In this document: piece after piece, positions 36,201 to 45,202 of the stretch
Layout: every line of letters begins with the position of its first letter
Numbering within the stretch: the stretch's first letter is position 1
Origin: JAGVSZ01 sp963747775
GTDB taxonomy: Bacteria > Pseudomonadota > Gammaproteobacteria > Burkholderiales > SG8-39
Length of the DNA stretch: 64,000 bases
Assembly (NCBI GenBank): GCA_963747775.1
Contig: CAVVGT010000004.1
Location: 124,001-188,000 of the forward strand
Direction: 5' to 3'
Notes under the pieces: model-generated
Seen by the model: only the letters and a program-made list of their open reading frames with translations
The model's database searches: none
What the model was told of the DNA's origin: nothing
Position numbers and translations under genes: made by a program

Positions 36201-37116
36201 ACGCCGTGATGCCGGACTGGCTCACGTACTTGCTGTTGCACTGCGGCACGGCGGTGCCGACGGGGTCGCTCACCACTGCCGTGCTCGTGGCTTGCGCCTG
36301 CGTGCGGCAGAAGCGCAAGGGGGCCGGGTTCGTGTAGATCCCCGACGGCGTGGTCGAGAGAATACAGTTCGTCAGGTTGGTGTCGCTGCAGTGCTCGAGC
36401 GGCTCGATCTCGTAGTAGAACGGCCCGAAGGTGCTGTTCTGGCGCTGGTTGTAATTGTTGTTGTTACCGATGCCCAGCGTCTTCGGGAATGCGACGTTGT
36501 TCGGATAGACGCCCCCGACCGGGGCGGTACTCTGCCAGAACTTGAACGGGTTGGAGGTATCGGTGCCGTTGCGCCTGCAGGGGTTGCCGCCGCTCTGCGG
36601 GCAATAGACGACGTCCGGCGTGTTCTGTGCGATGTTGAACTTGTTCCCCGGGTTCGTGAACGGATCGGTCTGCACCGACTTCCAGTCGTTCGTGAATGCG
36701 CGGTTCTGGGCTTGGTAAGGCGTACCGTCCCACTTGAGCGGCGGCCTATAAGTGGTCTGCGGGTTGTAGTAGACGCCGTTGAACTGGCCGGCGTGGTAGG
36801 GCGGGTCGCCCGCCCGGCAGTTCGTCAGGCCCGGCGCACTGCCCGGATTGTTGCTCCGGCAGTGGCCGGGGTTCGCGCTGCCCGAGTTGCCGTTGTCGTC
36901 GACGTAGTCGGGCAGGAAGTCCCGATCCATCGAGCCGGAGTCGTCCAGCGTGTACAGGAGGTTGGGCCGCACCTTGCTCGCGACCGAGGTCTGCAGCGGC
37001 ACGGTGGCGAGGTCGGTGAGGCCGGCGAGCGTGGCCGTCGATGCGCCGAAGGCGGCGGCGGCAACGAGCAGCCGGAGGGCAACGGGCCGGAACGGGGAAG
37101 GGAGGCTCGATTTCAT
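33281..37116 (-). CDS. pilY1: Type IV pilus tip adhesin/assembly protein PilY1, one frameshift
   Basis: About 1278 aa. Signal peptide about 1-33 (VALRLLVAAAAFGASTATLA), VWA-like region with LLYTLDDSGSM (MIDAS DxSxS, about 58-68) and TTDGYWNQGD, many Cys, then the C-terminal PilC/PilY1 beta-propeller: TPALYVGANDGMLHALNGAT, RGYYALDITNPGNPLPLWEF, VYGGDLLGNVWKFDL. One base is missing near 34445, where ENYA must join DQAPYFVDG. The ATG at 37116 has GGAG 6 nt before it; the ATG two codons upstream does not. PilY1 caps the pilus with the minor pilins and controls retraction, adhesion and surface sensing. Last gene of the pilus operon. Confidence 0.9.
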
Positions 37117-37130
37117 GGTCATCTCCTGCG

Positions 37131-37781
37131 TCAGGTCTGGAGGCCAACCACCGTCTGGGTGACCGTCCGGGTGTTGCGCGGACCGTCGACTCGCGTCGTG
37201 ATCCGGAAGTAGAGCTTCGGGTTGCCGCTGATCACCGTGGCGCCGACCGCAGCGCTCGCGCCGGGCGCGCCGGCGGAGCCGACCCCGATCGTCAGTGCGC
37301 AGCTGTTCGCGACGCCGGTGGCGCTCGTGCCGTTGTAGGCGGTGTTCGCCTGGGTGCACATGCGGTGGACCTTGTAGAGCACGGTGTAGCCCGTGGTGTT
37401 CGCGATGCACGCGGCATTCCCGCCGCAGAGCTGCGCCGGTGTCGGGCAGGCCGCGTTGTTGCCGCACGTCCAGACCGCCGGGTCGGTCCAGTCCGGCTCC
37501 GTCGCCGGGATCGCGGAAAAGTACCCGTTGTTCTGGGCGTCGGCGCTGATCGTCGCACCGAGCGCGCGCGCCGAGATGTCGGTCGTTGCGAGCTGGACGC
37601 CCGTGTCGGCGAAGCTCAGCGCCGCCTGCCGGGAGGCGACGTTCGTGGCGACGAGCGTGGCGCCCATGCTGCCGCGGAACATGGCGAGCGCGCCCAGAGC
37701 GAGCGCCACCAGCACGATCAGGCTGATGAAGAGGACCATCCCCTGCTGGGAGGCCCGCGTCGAGGGAAGCGGACGGGTCAT
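37131..37781 (-). CDS. pilX: Minor pilin assembly protein PilX
   Basis: 216 aa. Type IV prepilin-like start RASQQGMVLFISLIVLVALALGALAMF: cleavage after Gly14 and no Glu at +5, as is usual for PilX/GspK-type tip subunits. The rest is a periplasmic domain with several Cys. It overlaps pilW by 4 bp (ATGA) and precedes pilY1 by 14 bp. With PilV, PilW, FimT and PilE it forms the priming complex at the pilus tip. Confidence 0.85.
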   Translation of the reverse strand: MTRPLPSTRASQQGMVLFISLIVLVALALGALAMFRGSMGATLVATNVASRQAALSFADTGVQLATTDISARALGATISADAQNNGYFSAIPATEPDWTDPAVWTCGNNAACPTPAQLCGGNAACIANTTGYTVLYKVHRMCTQANTAYNGTSATGVANSCALTIGVGSAGAPGASAAVGATVISGNPKLYFRITTRVDGPRNTRTVTQTVVGLQT

Positions 37782-39034
37782 GAGGGCATCCAGATGATGT
37801 TGCGGAGGGGCACGATGGCTTCGAATTTCTTGTACCGGTAGCAGTCCCAGTCGACCGTGCCGGTCACGTCGAACTTCTGGTTCAGCGCCACGTCGCCCCA
37901 CAGCGGTCCCAGTTCGGGCGAGGTCGCGGCCGTGGCGTTGCAGAGGCCGGTGCCCTTGTCCTTCGCCTCCATCAGGTTGCTGCGCGTCAGCACGGCGAGG
38001 CGGACGGCGATCACCAGCCCCGGGCTGGCGGGCGGGGTGACTTGCCACGCGCCCTGCCCGGCGGCCGGGTTGAAGACATCGGCGAAGCCGTCGGTCCCGG
38101 GCAGGCCGTTCGCGTCCCGGGTGTCGAGGCCGACGCCGTACTGCGCCTGCAGCGAGACCACGCCGTCGACCAGCGCCTGGTTGGTGTTGGTGAGCAGGTC
38201 GCTCCTCATGAGCTGGTTGTTCTGTACGCGGAAGGTCACAACCGACGGGTTGGCCCCGATGTTGTAAACCGACGCGGTGGTCCTGAAGAGCAGCCCGGCC
38301 GGGTTGCCGGCGGAGGCGCCGATGCCGGCCGGGCCGTTGAATCGCACGAGCCTGTTCTGGCCGGCGTTATCGACGTAGGTGCCCTGCACGTGCCGCACCG
38401 TTGCGAGGGTGGTCGGGCCCGGCGGGTTGGTCGGCGTTCCGGTCGCCTCGGTGAGCGCGCACACGATCGGCCCGGCCGCCTGGGGCGGGTTGAGCCTGTT
38501 CGGGGCGTCGGCCAGAATGAGCACGTCCCCCGGGTTGATCGAGAAGCGATTCGTCACCAGCAGGTCGGCGGTGGTGTTCGCCATGCCGGTGAGGAGGTTC
38601 ACTGGCACGGTCGGAAACGCGAGGTCGCTGTAAACGACGGTGATCAAGTCCGCGTCCTTGCCGATGCCCGTGGCCGCGTTGTTGTCGGCGCCCTGCCCGA
38701 CCGTCACCGGGGTGAGCCGGAAGTTGATGAACGCGCCCATTCCCGAGTGATAGCCTTTGACGTCGCAGCCGATCGGCGCGACGCCGTACACCGAGTCGAA
38801 GCTGGTGAGCCCGTAGCCGCCGTTGCGGATCGTGTCCTGCAGCGCGCCGATGGCGATCGCCGCGCTCATCTGGGCGTCGTTGCCCGCGACCGACGTGCGC
38901 CGCGTGCTCTCCGACACGACGAACATCTGGTAGACGACGATCATCACGACCAGGCCGATCACCATTGCGATCATCAGCTCGACCAGGCTGAGGCCGAGTT
39001 GGACGATCCTGCGCGTCATGTTCTTGCTCGTCAT
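37778..39034 (-). CDS. pilW: Minor pilin assembly protein PilW
   Basis: 418 aa. Prepilin leader then G/LSLVELMIAMVIGLVVMIVV (Glu5 present), followed by a large periplasmic domain (MSAAIAIGALQDTIRNGGYGL; DVLILADAPN; ending EAIVPLRNIIWMPS, the typical PilW end). Start ATG at 39034 (MTSKNMTRRIVQLG); an ATG 5 codons later gives a shorter leader of 9 residues and is equally possible. 14 bp after pilV, overlaps pilX. Confidence 0.9.
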   Translation of the reverse strand: MTSKNMTRRIVQLGLSLVELMIAMVIGLVVMIVVYQMFVVSESTRRTSVAGNDAQMSAAIAIGALQDTIRNGGYGLTSFDSVYGVAPIGCDVKGYHSGMGAFINFRLTPVTVGQGADNNAATGIGKDADLITVVYSDLAFPTVPVNLLTGMANTTADLLVTNRFSINPGDVLILADAPNRLNPPQAAGPIVCALTEATGTPTNPPGPTTLATVRHVQGTYVDNAGQNRLVRFNGPAGIGASAGNPAGLLFRTTASVYNIGANPSVVTFRVQNNQLMRSDLLTNTNQALVDGVVSLQAQYGVGLDTRDANGLPGTDGFADVFNPAAGQGAWQVTPPASPGLVIAVRLAVLTRSNLMEAKDKGTGLCNATAATSPELGPLWGDVALNQKFDVTGTVDWDCYRYKKFEAIVPLRNIIWMPS

Positions 39035-39048
39035 GGCTCTGTCTCGCG

Positions 39049-39471
39049 TCACGGGTTGTCGATGCGGGTCTGCACGACGACGTTGTTGGCGGGCGCGCCC
39101 GCGGGATGCCCCGGCGGCATCCACCGGACCGTGACGCTCACCAGCGTCCCGGTCGCGATCGCACCGGTCACGGTGATCGTCGGCGCCGTTGCGCCGGGCA
39201 GGCCCGCCAGCACCTGCGCCCGCCAGGCCGCCGCTTCGGGCGCGGCGAAGGTCGGGTAATTCGCGATGTTGTTCCGGTCGGCCCACATCTGGCCGATGAT
39301 CTGGTCCGCGTAGTTGGTCGCCTCGATGCGGTACTTCGCGTCGCCCGCGGCCGAGAGCGACCGCGCCTGCAGCCCGACGAGCGCGAGGATGCCGAACGAG
39401 AGGATCAGCACCGACACGAGGATCTCGAAGATCGTGGCGCCGCGCTGCCGCCTGAGAGGTGTCGTCTGCAT
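39049..39471 (-). CDS. pilV: Minor pilin PilV
   Basis: 140 aa. Prepilin leader MQTTPLRRQRG, then ATIFEILVSVLILSFGILALV with Glu5 and the PilV-typical VLILSFGILALVGLQ. Short periplasmic domain ending VTVRWMPPG and NVVVQTRIDNP. ATG at 39471 lies 8 bp after the fimT stop. Other open frames extend upstream but lack the leader. Confidence 0.9.
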   Translation of the reverse strand: MQTTPLRRQRGATIFEILVSVLILSFGILALVGLQARSLSAAGDAKYRIEATNYADQIIGQMWADRNNIANYPTFAAPEAAAWRAQVLAGLPGATAPTITVTGAIATGTLVSVTVRWMPPGHPAGAPANNVVVQTRIDNP

Positions 39472-39479
39472 GGCCGCCT

Positions 39480-40060
39480 CTAGCAATGCCGGGGATCGCC
39501 GACCGGCACATTGGGGTGCGGATCGCACGACCGCGTGGATCCGCCCGGATTGATCGACGATTCGCAGCGGCCGGATGGCGGGCTCGCTCGCGCTCGGCCG
39601 CGGTCGCCGAATCGACGTCGACCTGGCTGACGATGGCGCTGCCGTCCGGATTGATCACGACGTTCCCGAGCGCGCCGAAGGTCACCATGTACGCGCCGGC
39701 TGGCGTGACCGCCACCGAGGCGCCCGCGGCGTCCTCGGCCTGGCTGTAGCGCCGCACTTCGTTGATGAGCGCCGGATCGGGCGCCCTGAAGTCCGGCGGC
39801 AGGTTCGAGGGGCTGATCGGCGAGTAGACGAGGTACCCGAGATCGCCGTCGACGGGGAAGACGAAGCTGACCTGCGTGTTGCGCGCGATCGCGGTGGAGC
39901 GGGCGACCTGCAGCCCGTTCTGGATCGACTCCGAAGCGCTGCGGATCTTCAGGTTCTGCATCCAGTCGGTGTAGGCCGGCAGCCCCACCATCAGCAGGAT
40001 GCCGAGCACGACGACCGTGATCATCAGCTCGATCAGGTTGAAGCCGCGCTGGGTCAGCAT
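39480..40060 (-). CDS. fimT: Minor pilin FimT/GspH-type, frameshifted near the 3' end
   Basis: About 193 aa. Leader MLTQRG then FNLIELMITVVVLGILLMVGLP (Glu5 present), QVARSTAIARNTQVSFVF typical of the GspH/FimT domain. The frame must shift between about 39540 and 39600 to reach the family end SCDPHPNVPVGDPRHC and a TAG at 39480-39482; without the shift the frame runs on antisense-like into pilW. The ATG at 40060 overlaps the pilE stop by 7 bp. Confidence 0.82.
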
Positions 40061-40485
40061 GTGCCGCCCTTCGAGCGCACCCAGCACGCGGCGTTCGCCG
40101 TCCAGCCCGCGGGCACGGCGGTGGTCGCGCGCGCGCCTGCTTGGGTAATCGTGAAGGTGAAGCCCGTCGCGTTGCCCGAGCTGCCCGCCGCTTGCACCGT
40201 GTAGGTCGTGGCCGTAAGGGTCGGGCAGGTGAACGCGAAATGCTTCGGGTTAGCGGGCAGCGGCGCGACCGTGCCGGCGGCGCAGGCCCCCACGTAGGTG
40301 CGGTTGTCCTGGAAATAGAGCTCCAGCTTCGTCGACACGTCGGCGAGGTTCGTATACGCCTCCGCGAGCTGGCTGCGGGTGACGTAGTCGCGGTACGAAG
40401 GCAGCGCGACGGCCGCGAGGATGGCCACGACGACCACCACGATCATCAGCTCCAGCAGCGTGAACCCGCTAGCACCCTTCTTCAT
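40054..40485 (-). CDS. pilE: Type IV pilin PilE
   Basis: 143 aa. Leader MKKGASG then FTLLELMIVVVVVAILAAVALP (Glu5), the standard pilin N-terminal helix, ALPSYRDYVTRSQLAEAYTN and two Cys near the C-terminus (NAACWVRSKGGTC) forming the D-region disulfide. PilE of this kind at the head of a minor-pilin operon may be a minor tip subunit and not the major pilin. Ribosome site ACTGGAGAA precedes ATG 40485. The operon promoter should be in the 226-bp gap to ispH, where a CATAAC hexamer is a weak -10 candidate. Confidence 0.92.
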   Translation of the reverse strand: MKKGASGFTLLELMIVVVVVAILAAVALPSYRDYVTRSQLAEAYTNLADVSTKLELYFQDNRTYVGACAAGTVAPLPANPKHFAFTCPTLTATTYTVQAAGSSGNATGFTFTITQAGARATTAVPAGWTANAACWVRSKGGTC

Positions 40486-40711
40486 CGCACGTTCTCCAGT
40501 TTTTGCGCGACCGGGTTTTCCGGATCCCGGCCCGCGTTGAGGCCTCTACGCGGTTTGCGTTATGACATGCGGAAAGTCGCGGTGCATCTGGAGTACGACG
40601 AGCGGGCGGGAACCCCCGCCGAGCGGCGGCGCGGGGGGTTGCGGCGTGAACTATTGCCGCTCGCGCGGCCGTGAAATATGCCACGGCCGGGCGGCCGCGG
40701 CGGGAACCGTT

Positions 40712-41671
40712 TCAGCCCCGTCCGGACGCCGCCGGACCGGGGGGCCGCTGCTGGAGCCCCTTGGGCATCGGGAACACGACGTGCTCCTCGACCCCCGCGA
40801 GCTGCCGCACGCTCGCCGCGCCGAGCGCCTTGAGCCGGGAGACGACTTCCTGCACGAGCACCTCGGGGGCGGACGCGCCGGCGGTGACCCCGACGCGCTT
40901 CCGGCCCTCGATCCACGCGGGGTCGAGCTGCGCGGCGCTGTCCACCATGTGGGACGGCACGCCCATGTGCTCGCGCGACCTCGCGCAGGCGGTTGGAGTT
41001 CGAGCTGTTCGGCGAGCCGACGACGATGACCACGTCCGACTGCGGCGCCATGAACTTCACCGCGTCCTGGCGGTTCTGCGTGGCGTAGCAGATGTCGTCC
41101 TTCTTCGGCCCGACGATGTCGGGAAAGCGCGCCCGCAGCGCCGTCGACGATGGCGGCCGCATCGTCGACGGACAGCGTCGTCTGCGTCACGTAGGCGACC
41201 ATTGACGGGTCGCGCACCGCGAGCTCGGCGACGTCATCGACGGTCTCCACCAGGTGCATGCCCGCCTCGGCCTGGCCCATCGTGCCTTCGGCCTCGGGAT
41301 GACCGCGGTGACCGATCATCACGATCTCGCGGCCGGCGCGGAGCATCTTCTGCGACCTCGACGTGAACCTTGGTGACGAGCGGACAGGTCGCGTCGAACA
41401 CGTGCAGCCCGCGCGCCTGCGCCTCGCGCTCGACCGCCTTGGCGACGCCGTGCGCCGAGAAGACGACCGTCGCGCCGGCCGGCACCTCCGCGAGCTCTTC
41501 GACGAAGACCGCGCCCTTGGCGCGCAGGTCTTCGACCACGAACTTGTTGTGCACGATTTCGTGCCGGACGTAGATCGGCGCGCCGTGGGCCGCCAGGGCG
41601 CGCTCGACGATCGCGATCGCGCGCTCGACGCCGGCGCAGAAGCCGCGGGGATTGGCGAGAACGAGTTCCAT
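40712..41671 (-). CDS. ispH: 4-hydroxy-3-methylbut-2-enyl diphosphate reductase IspH, frameshifted
   Basis: Last enzyme of the MEP isoprenoid pathway, iron-sulfur, about 319 aa. The three cluster Cys are in NPRGFCAGVERA (about residue 12), FDATCPLVTKVH (about 96) and, in a shifted frame, VVIVVGSPNSSNSNRL/near ICYATQNRQD (about 197). Also SAHGV, GHRGHPEAEGTMGQ, YVTQTTLSVDDA and VGVTAGASAPEVLVQEV. Frame breaks at about 41350 (extra base), 41145 (extra base) and 40983. Essential gene in a typical lspA-ispH context, so these must be sequence errors. Starts 41 bp after lspA. Confidence 0.9.
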
Positions 41672-41712
41672 GATGTCCGGAGGGAATAGACGCAGCGTCG
41701 ATCGCGCCGATT

Positions 41713-42228
41713 CTACGCCTCCCTCTTCGCCCTTCCGCCCTCCCGCTTGCCGAATATCCCGTCCCAGATCAGCAGCGCCGCGCCGACGGTAATGGCGGAG
41801 TCGGCGACGTTGAACGCCGGCCAGTGGTAGCCGTAGGCGTGGAGCAGGACGAAGTCGGCGACATGGCCGAGCGCGACGCGGTCCCAGAGGTTGCCGAGCG
41901 CGCCGCCGAGGATCAGGGCGAGGCCGGCGCAGAACAGCCGCTCCTCGGGGTGGCGTCGCAGCAGGTGAACGATGAGGACCGCGGCGGCGATCGCGATCGC
42001 AATAAAGAGCGCGCGCTGCCACCCGCCGGCGCCGGCGAGGAAGCTGAACGCAGCGCCGGTGTTGAACACGAGCACGAGGTCGAGGAACGGCAGCACCTCG
42101 ATGCGCGCACCGGGCTGCAGGGCGCCCTGAATGACCGCCTTGGTCGTCTGATCCAGCACCGCTACCACCGCCGCGACGAGAAGCCAGGGCGCGAGCTGCC
42201 GCACGCCTGCGGCGGCGTCGCGGGTCAT
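41713..42228 (-). CDS. lspA: Lipoprotein signal peptidase LspA
   Basis: 171 aa, four membrane helices. Removes signal peptides from prolipoproteins after diacylglyceryl transfer. Catalytic aspartates: NLWDRVALGHVADFV (first Asp region GALGNLWDR) and FNVADSAITVG. Also VLVFNTGAAFSFLAG. Sits 55 bp after ileS and 41 bp before ispH, the classical ileS-lspA-ispH order. Confidence 0.95.
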   Translation of the reverse strand: MTRDAAAGVRQLAPWLLVAAVVAVLDQTTKAVIQGALQPGARIEVLPFLDLVLVFNTGAAFSFLAGAGGWQRALFIAIAIAAAVLIVHLLRRHPEERLFCAGLALILGGALGNLWDRVALGHVADFVLLHAYGYHWPAFNVADSAITVGAALLIWDGIFGKREGGRAKREA

Positions 42229-42283
42229 CCGACCACCTTAACGCTGCGCGCCAAGGATTCGCCCTTGGGGCGGCCCGGCGGGC

Positions 42284-45121
42284 TCATGCGAACCGCCGCG
42301 TCTCGCCGGCGCCCTCGAGGTTGGACACGCAGCGGCCGCAGAGCCCCGGATGCGCGGCGTGGGCGCCGACATCCGCGCGGTAGTGCCAGCACCGCTCGCA
42401 CTTCGCGTGCGTGCTCGGGATCGCGACGACGGCCTGGTCCGCGTCCGATGCGGCCCGCGTGACCGTCGCCTCCGACGTGAGCAGCGCGAACCGCAGGTCG
42501 TCGCCGAGCGCGGAAAGCGCCGCAAAACGCTCGCCCGCCGCGCGCACTTCGACCTCGGCCGCGAGCGACGCGCCGATCTTCCCCGCGACGCGCAATGTCT
42601 CGAGCTCCTTCTGCACCTCGGCCTTCGCGGCCCGGATCGCCGACCATCGCGCGAGCAGGCCGGCGGCGTCGTCAACCGGCGGAAACGCGTGCCAGGTGTG
42701 GAAGAACACGCTATCGTCCGCCTTTCCGCGGATCACGCGCCACGCCTCCTCGGCAGTGAACGACAGGATCGGCGCCATCAGCCCGAGCAGGCTCGTGGTG
42801 ATGTGCCACAGCGCGTTCTGCGCGGAGCGCCGCGGTGCGGAGTCCGCGCGGCAGGTGTAGAGCCGGTCCTTGAGCACGTCGAGGTAGAACGCACCCAGGT
42901 CCTCGGAGCAGAACGCCTGCAGCTTCTGCGTCACGAGGTGGAACTCGTAGCGGCCGTAATGCGCGGCCAGATCGTCCTGGAATCGTGCGGCCAGCGCCAC
43001 GGCGTACCGGTCGACCTCGATCCATTCGGCCGCCGGCAGCACATCGCGCACGGGGTCGAAATCCGACAGGTTGGCGAGCAGGAAGCGCAGCGTGTTGCGG
43101 ATGCGCCGGTAGCTCTCGACGACGCGCTTCAGGATCTCGTTCGAGATGAAGAGCTCGCCGGAGTAGTCGGTGGCGCCGACCCACAACCGCAGAATCTCCG
43201 CACCGAGCGAGCCCGATACCTGCTGCGGCGCGATGACGTTGCCGAGGGACTTCGACATCTTTCGACCTTCGCCGTCCACGACGAACCCGTGCGTGAGCAG
43301 GCCCTTGTAGGGCGGCGCACCGTTCAGCATGCACGAAACCAACAGGGAAGAATGGAACCAGCCGCGGTGCTGATCGGAACCCTCGAGGTAGAGATCGGCG
43401 GGGAACGCCGTGTCGGCGTAGTGCGAGCCGGCGCGGCGCTCGCGCCCGTCCGGCCCGCCCATCACGGTCTGGTGCGTCGAACCGGAGTCGAACCAGACGT
43501 CGAGCGTGTCCTTCACCTTCTCGTACCGGGCGGCGTCCGCGCCGAGCAGGTCCTCCGCCTCTACGCGCTGCCACGCCTCGATGCCGCCCTGCTCGACGAG
43601 CCTCGCCACCGCCTCCACCAGCTCGAGCGTGCGCGGATGCAGCGCGCCGGTCTCGCGGTGGATGAAGAACGGCATCGGCACGCCCCATTGACGCTGGCGC
43701 GAAAGCGTCCAGTCGGGCCGGTTGGCGATCATCCCGTGCAGCCGGGCCTGTCCCCAGCCCGGGTAGAACTTCGTCGCGTCGATACCCCGGAGCGCCGTCG
43801 TGCGCAGGGTCTCCCGGGGCTTCTTCCCGCCGAATCCGGGCACGTCGTCCATGCCGGCGAACCACTGGGTCGTGGCACGCAGGATCACCGGCGTCTTGTG
43901 GCGCCAGCAGTGCATGTAGCTGTGCACGTGATCGGCGTAGCTGAAAAGCGCCCCGACCTCGCGGATCTTCGCCACGATCTCCGCGTTCGCTTTCCAGATG
44001 AGTTTCCCGCCGAAGAACGGCAGGCTCGGCGCGTAGTGCCCGTCGCCCATCACCGGCACGAGAATCTCGTCGTCCTTCATCCCGTAGCGGCGGCACGACT
44101 CGAAGTCTTCCACGCCGTACGCGGGCGCGCTGTGCACGACGCCCGTGCCCTGTTCGAGCGTGACGTACTCGCCGAGGTACACCGGCGACGCGCGGTCGTA
44201 GAACGGATGCCGGAACACGAGGTTCTCCAGCGCCGCGCCTTTGGTCGTCGCCACCGTCGTTCCGGCGAGCGCGAATCGCTTCAGGCACGCCTCCTGGAGG
44301 TCGGCGGCGACAATCACGTAGCCGCGCGGCGTGTCGACGAGGTTGTAGTCGAGCCCCGGGTGAACGTTCAGCGCCTGGTTCGCGGGAATCGTCCAGGGCG
44401 TCGTGGTCCAAATCACCGCCCAGCCCGGTTTGTCGTCGAGCTTGCCGAGGCCGAACGCCTTCGCGATCTTCACCCCGTCGCCGAACGGGAAGCCGACGTC
44501 GATTGCCGCGTCCTCGCGGTCCTCGTACTCGACCTCCGCTTCGGCGAGCGCCGACCCGCAGTCGAAACACCAGTTGACCGGCTTCAGTCCCCGGTACACG
44601 TATCCCTTCTCGAGGAGGCTGCCCAGGGTGCGGATCTCGTCGGCCTCGTTTCCGTAGGCCATCGTGAGGTACGGATTGTCCCAGTCGCCGATGACGCCGA
44701 GCCGCCGGAAGTCGGCCTTCTGCTGCGCGATCTGCTCGGTCGCATACGCGCGCGAGAGCCGCTGGGTCTGCTCTGCAGGGATGTTCTTGCCGTGCTTTTT
44801 CTCGATCTGCACCTCGATCGGCATGCCGTGGCAGTCCCAGCCCGGCACGTACGGCGCGTCGAAGCCCGCCAGCGTGCGCGACTTGACCACCATGTCCTTG
44901 AGGATCTTGTTGACCGCAGTGCCGATGTGGATGGCGCCGTTCGCGTAGGGCGGGCCGTCGTGAAGCACGAACCGCGGGCGCCCCTTGCACGCTTCGCGCA
45001 GGCGCCGGTAGAGCCCGGTGTCCTGCCACTCCTTCACCCAGCCGGGCTCGCGCTTGGCGAGGTCGCCGCGCATGGGGAACGGCGTGTCGAGCAGATTCAG
45101 CGTGTTCTTGTAATCGGGCAT
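42284..45121 (-). CDS. ileS: Isoleucyl-tRNA synthetase
   Basis: 945 aa, class I synthetase charging tRNA-Ile, full bacterial length. HIGH-type motif GAIHIGTAVNKILKD (about 62-76), CP1 editing domain, KMSKSLGNVIAPQ (KMSKS about 620), anticodon-binding domain, and a C-terminal zinc finger (CERCWHYRADVGAHAAHPGLC, CGRC). ATG at 45121; a dispersed-repeat-like element lies just upstream (45136-45160). Intact, unlike ispH downstream. Confidence 0.97.
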   Translation of the reverse strand: MPDYKNTLNLLDTPFPMRGDLAKREPGWVKEWQDTGLYRRLREACKGRPRFVLHDGPPYANGAIHIGTAVNKILKDMVVKSRTLAGFDAPYVPGWDCHGMPIEVQIEKKHGKNIPAEQTQRLSRAYATEQIAQQKADFRRLGVIGDWDNPYLTMAYGNEADEIRTLGSLLEKGYVYRGLKPVNWCFDCGSALAEAEVEYEDREDAAIDVGFPFGDGVKIAKAFGLGKLDDKPGWAVIWTTTPWTIPANQALNVHPGLDYNLVDTPRGYVIVAADLQEACLKRFALAGTTVATTKGAALENLVFRHPFYDRASPVYLGEYVTLEQGTGVVHSAPAYGVEDFESCRRYGMKDDEILVPVMGDGHYAPSLPFFGGKLIWKANAEIVAKIREVGALFSYADHVHSYMHCWRHKTPVILRATTQWFAGMDDVPGFGGKKPRETLRTTALRGIDATKFYPGWGQARLHGMIANRPDWTLSRQRQWGVPMPFFIHRETGALHPRTLELVEAVARLVEQGGIEAWQRVEAEDLLGADAARYEKVKDTLDVWFDSGSTHQTVMGGPDGRERRAGSHYADTAFPADLYLEGSDQHRGWFHSSLLVSCMLNGAPPYKGLLTHGFVVDGEGRKMSKSLGNVIAPQQVSGSLGAEILRLWVGATDYSGELFISNEILKRVVESYRRIRNTLRFLLANLSDFDPVRDVLPAAEWIEVDRYAVALAARFQDDLAAHYGRYEFHLVTQKLQAFCSEDLGAFYLDVLKDRLYTCRADSAPRRSAQNALWHITTSLLGLMAPILSFTAEEAWRVIRGKADDSVFFHTWHAFPPVDDAAGLLARWSAIRAAKAEVQKELETLRVAGKIGASLAAEVEVRAAGERFAALSALGDDLRFALLTSEATVTRAASDADQAVVAIPSTHAKCERCWHYRADVGAHAAHPGLCGRCVSNLEGAGETRRFA

Positions 45122-45135
45122 CGTTTGATCGAAAG

Positions 45136-45160
45136 CTGGATTGGGGGATTTACCGGGGGC
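45136..45160 (-). repeat. Dispersed G-run/C-run repeat, partial copy C
   Basis: On the - strand GCCCCCGGTAAATCCCCCAA followed by TCCAG; matches 21 of 26 positions (one gap) of the right half of copy A at 8446-8486. It begins 14 bp upstream of the ileS start, in the ribF-ileS gap. It lacks the left G-run arm. Confidence 0.4.
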
Positions 45161-45202
45161 GGGCCGGGAAGAGAAGGGGCCGAAGCCCTCCTTGGCCCTT
45201 GT

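Noticed and set aside
40486..40711. Sigma-54 promoter for pilE
   Set aside because: No GGCAC-N5-TTGC-type element could be found in the gap; only a weak -10-like CATAAC.
45122..45202. Riboswitch or T-box leader before ileS, and FMN riboswitch before ribF
   Set aside because: The gaps are too short and lack the conserved boxes; only a repeat-like element is present.
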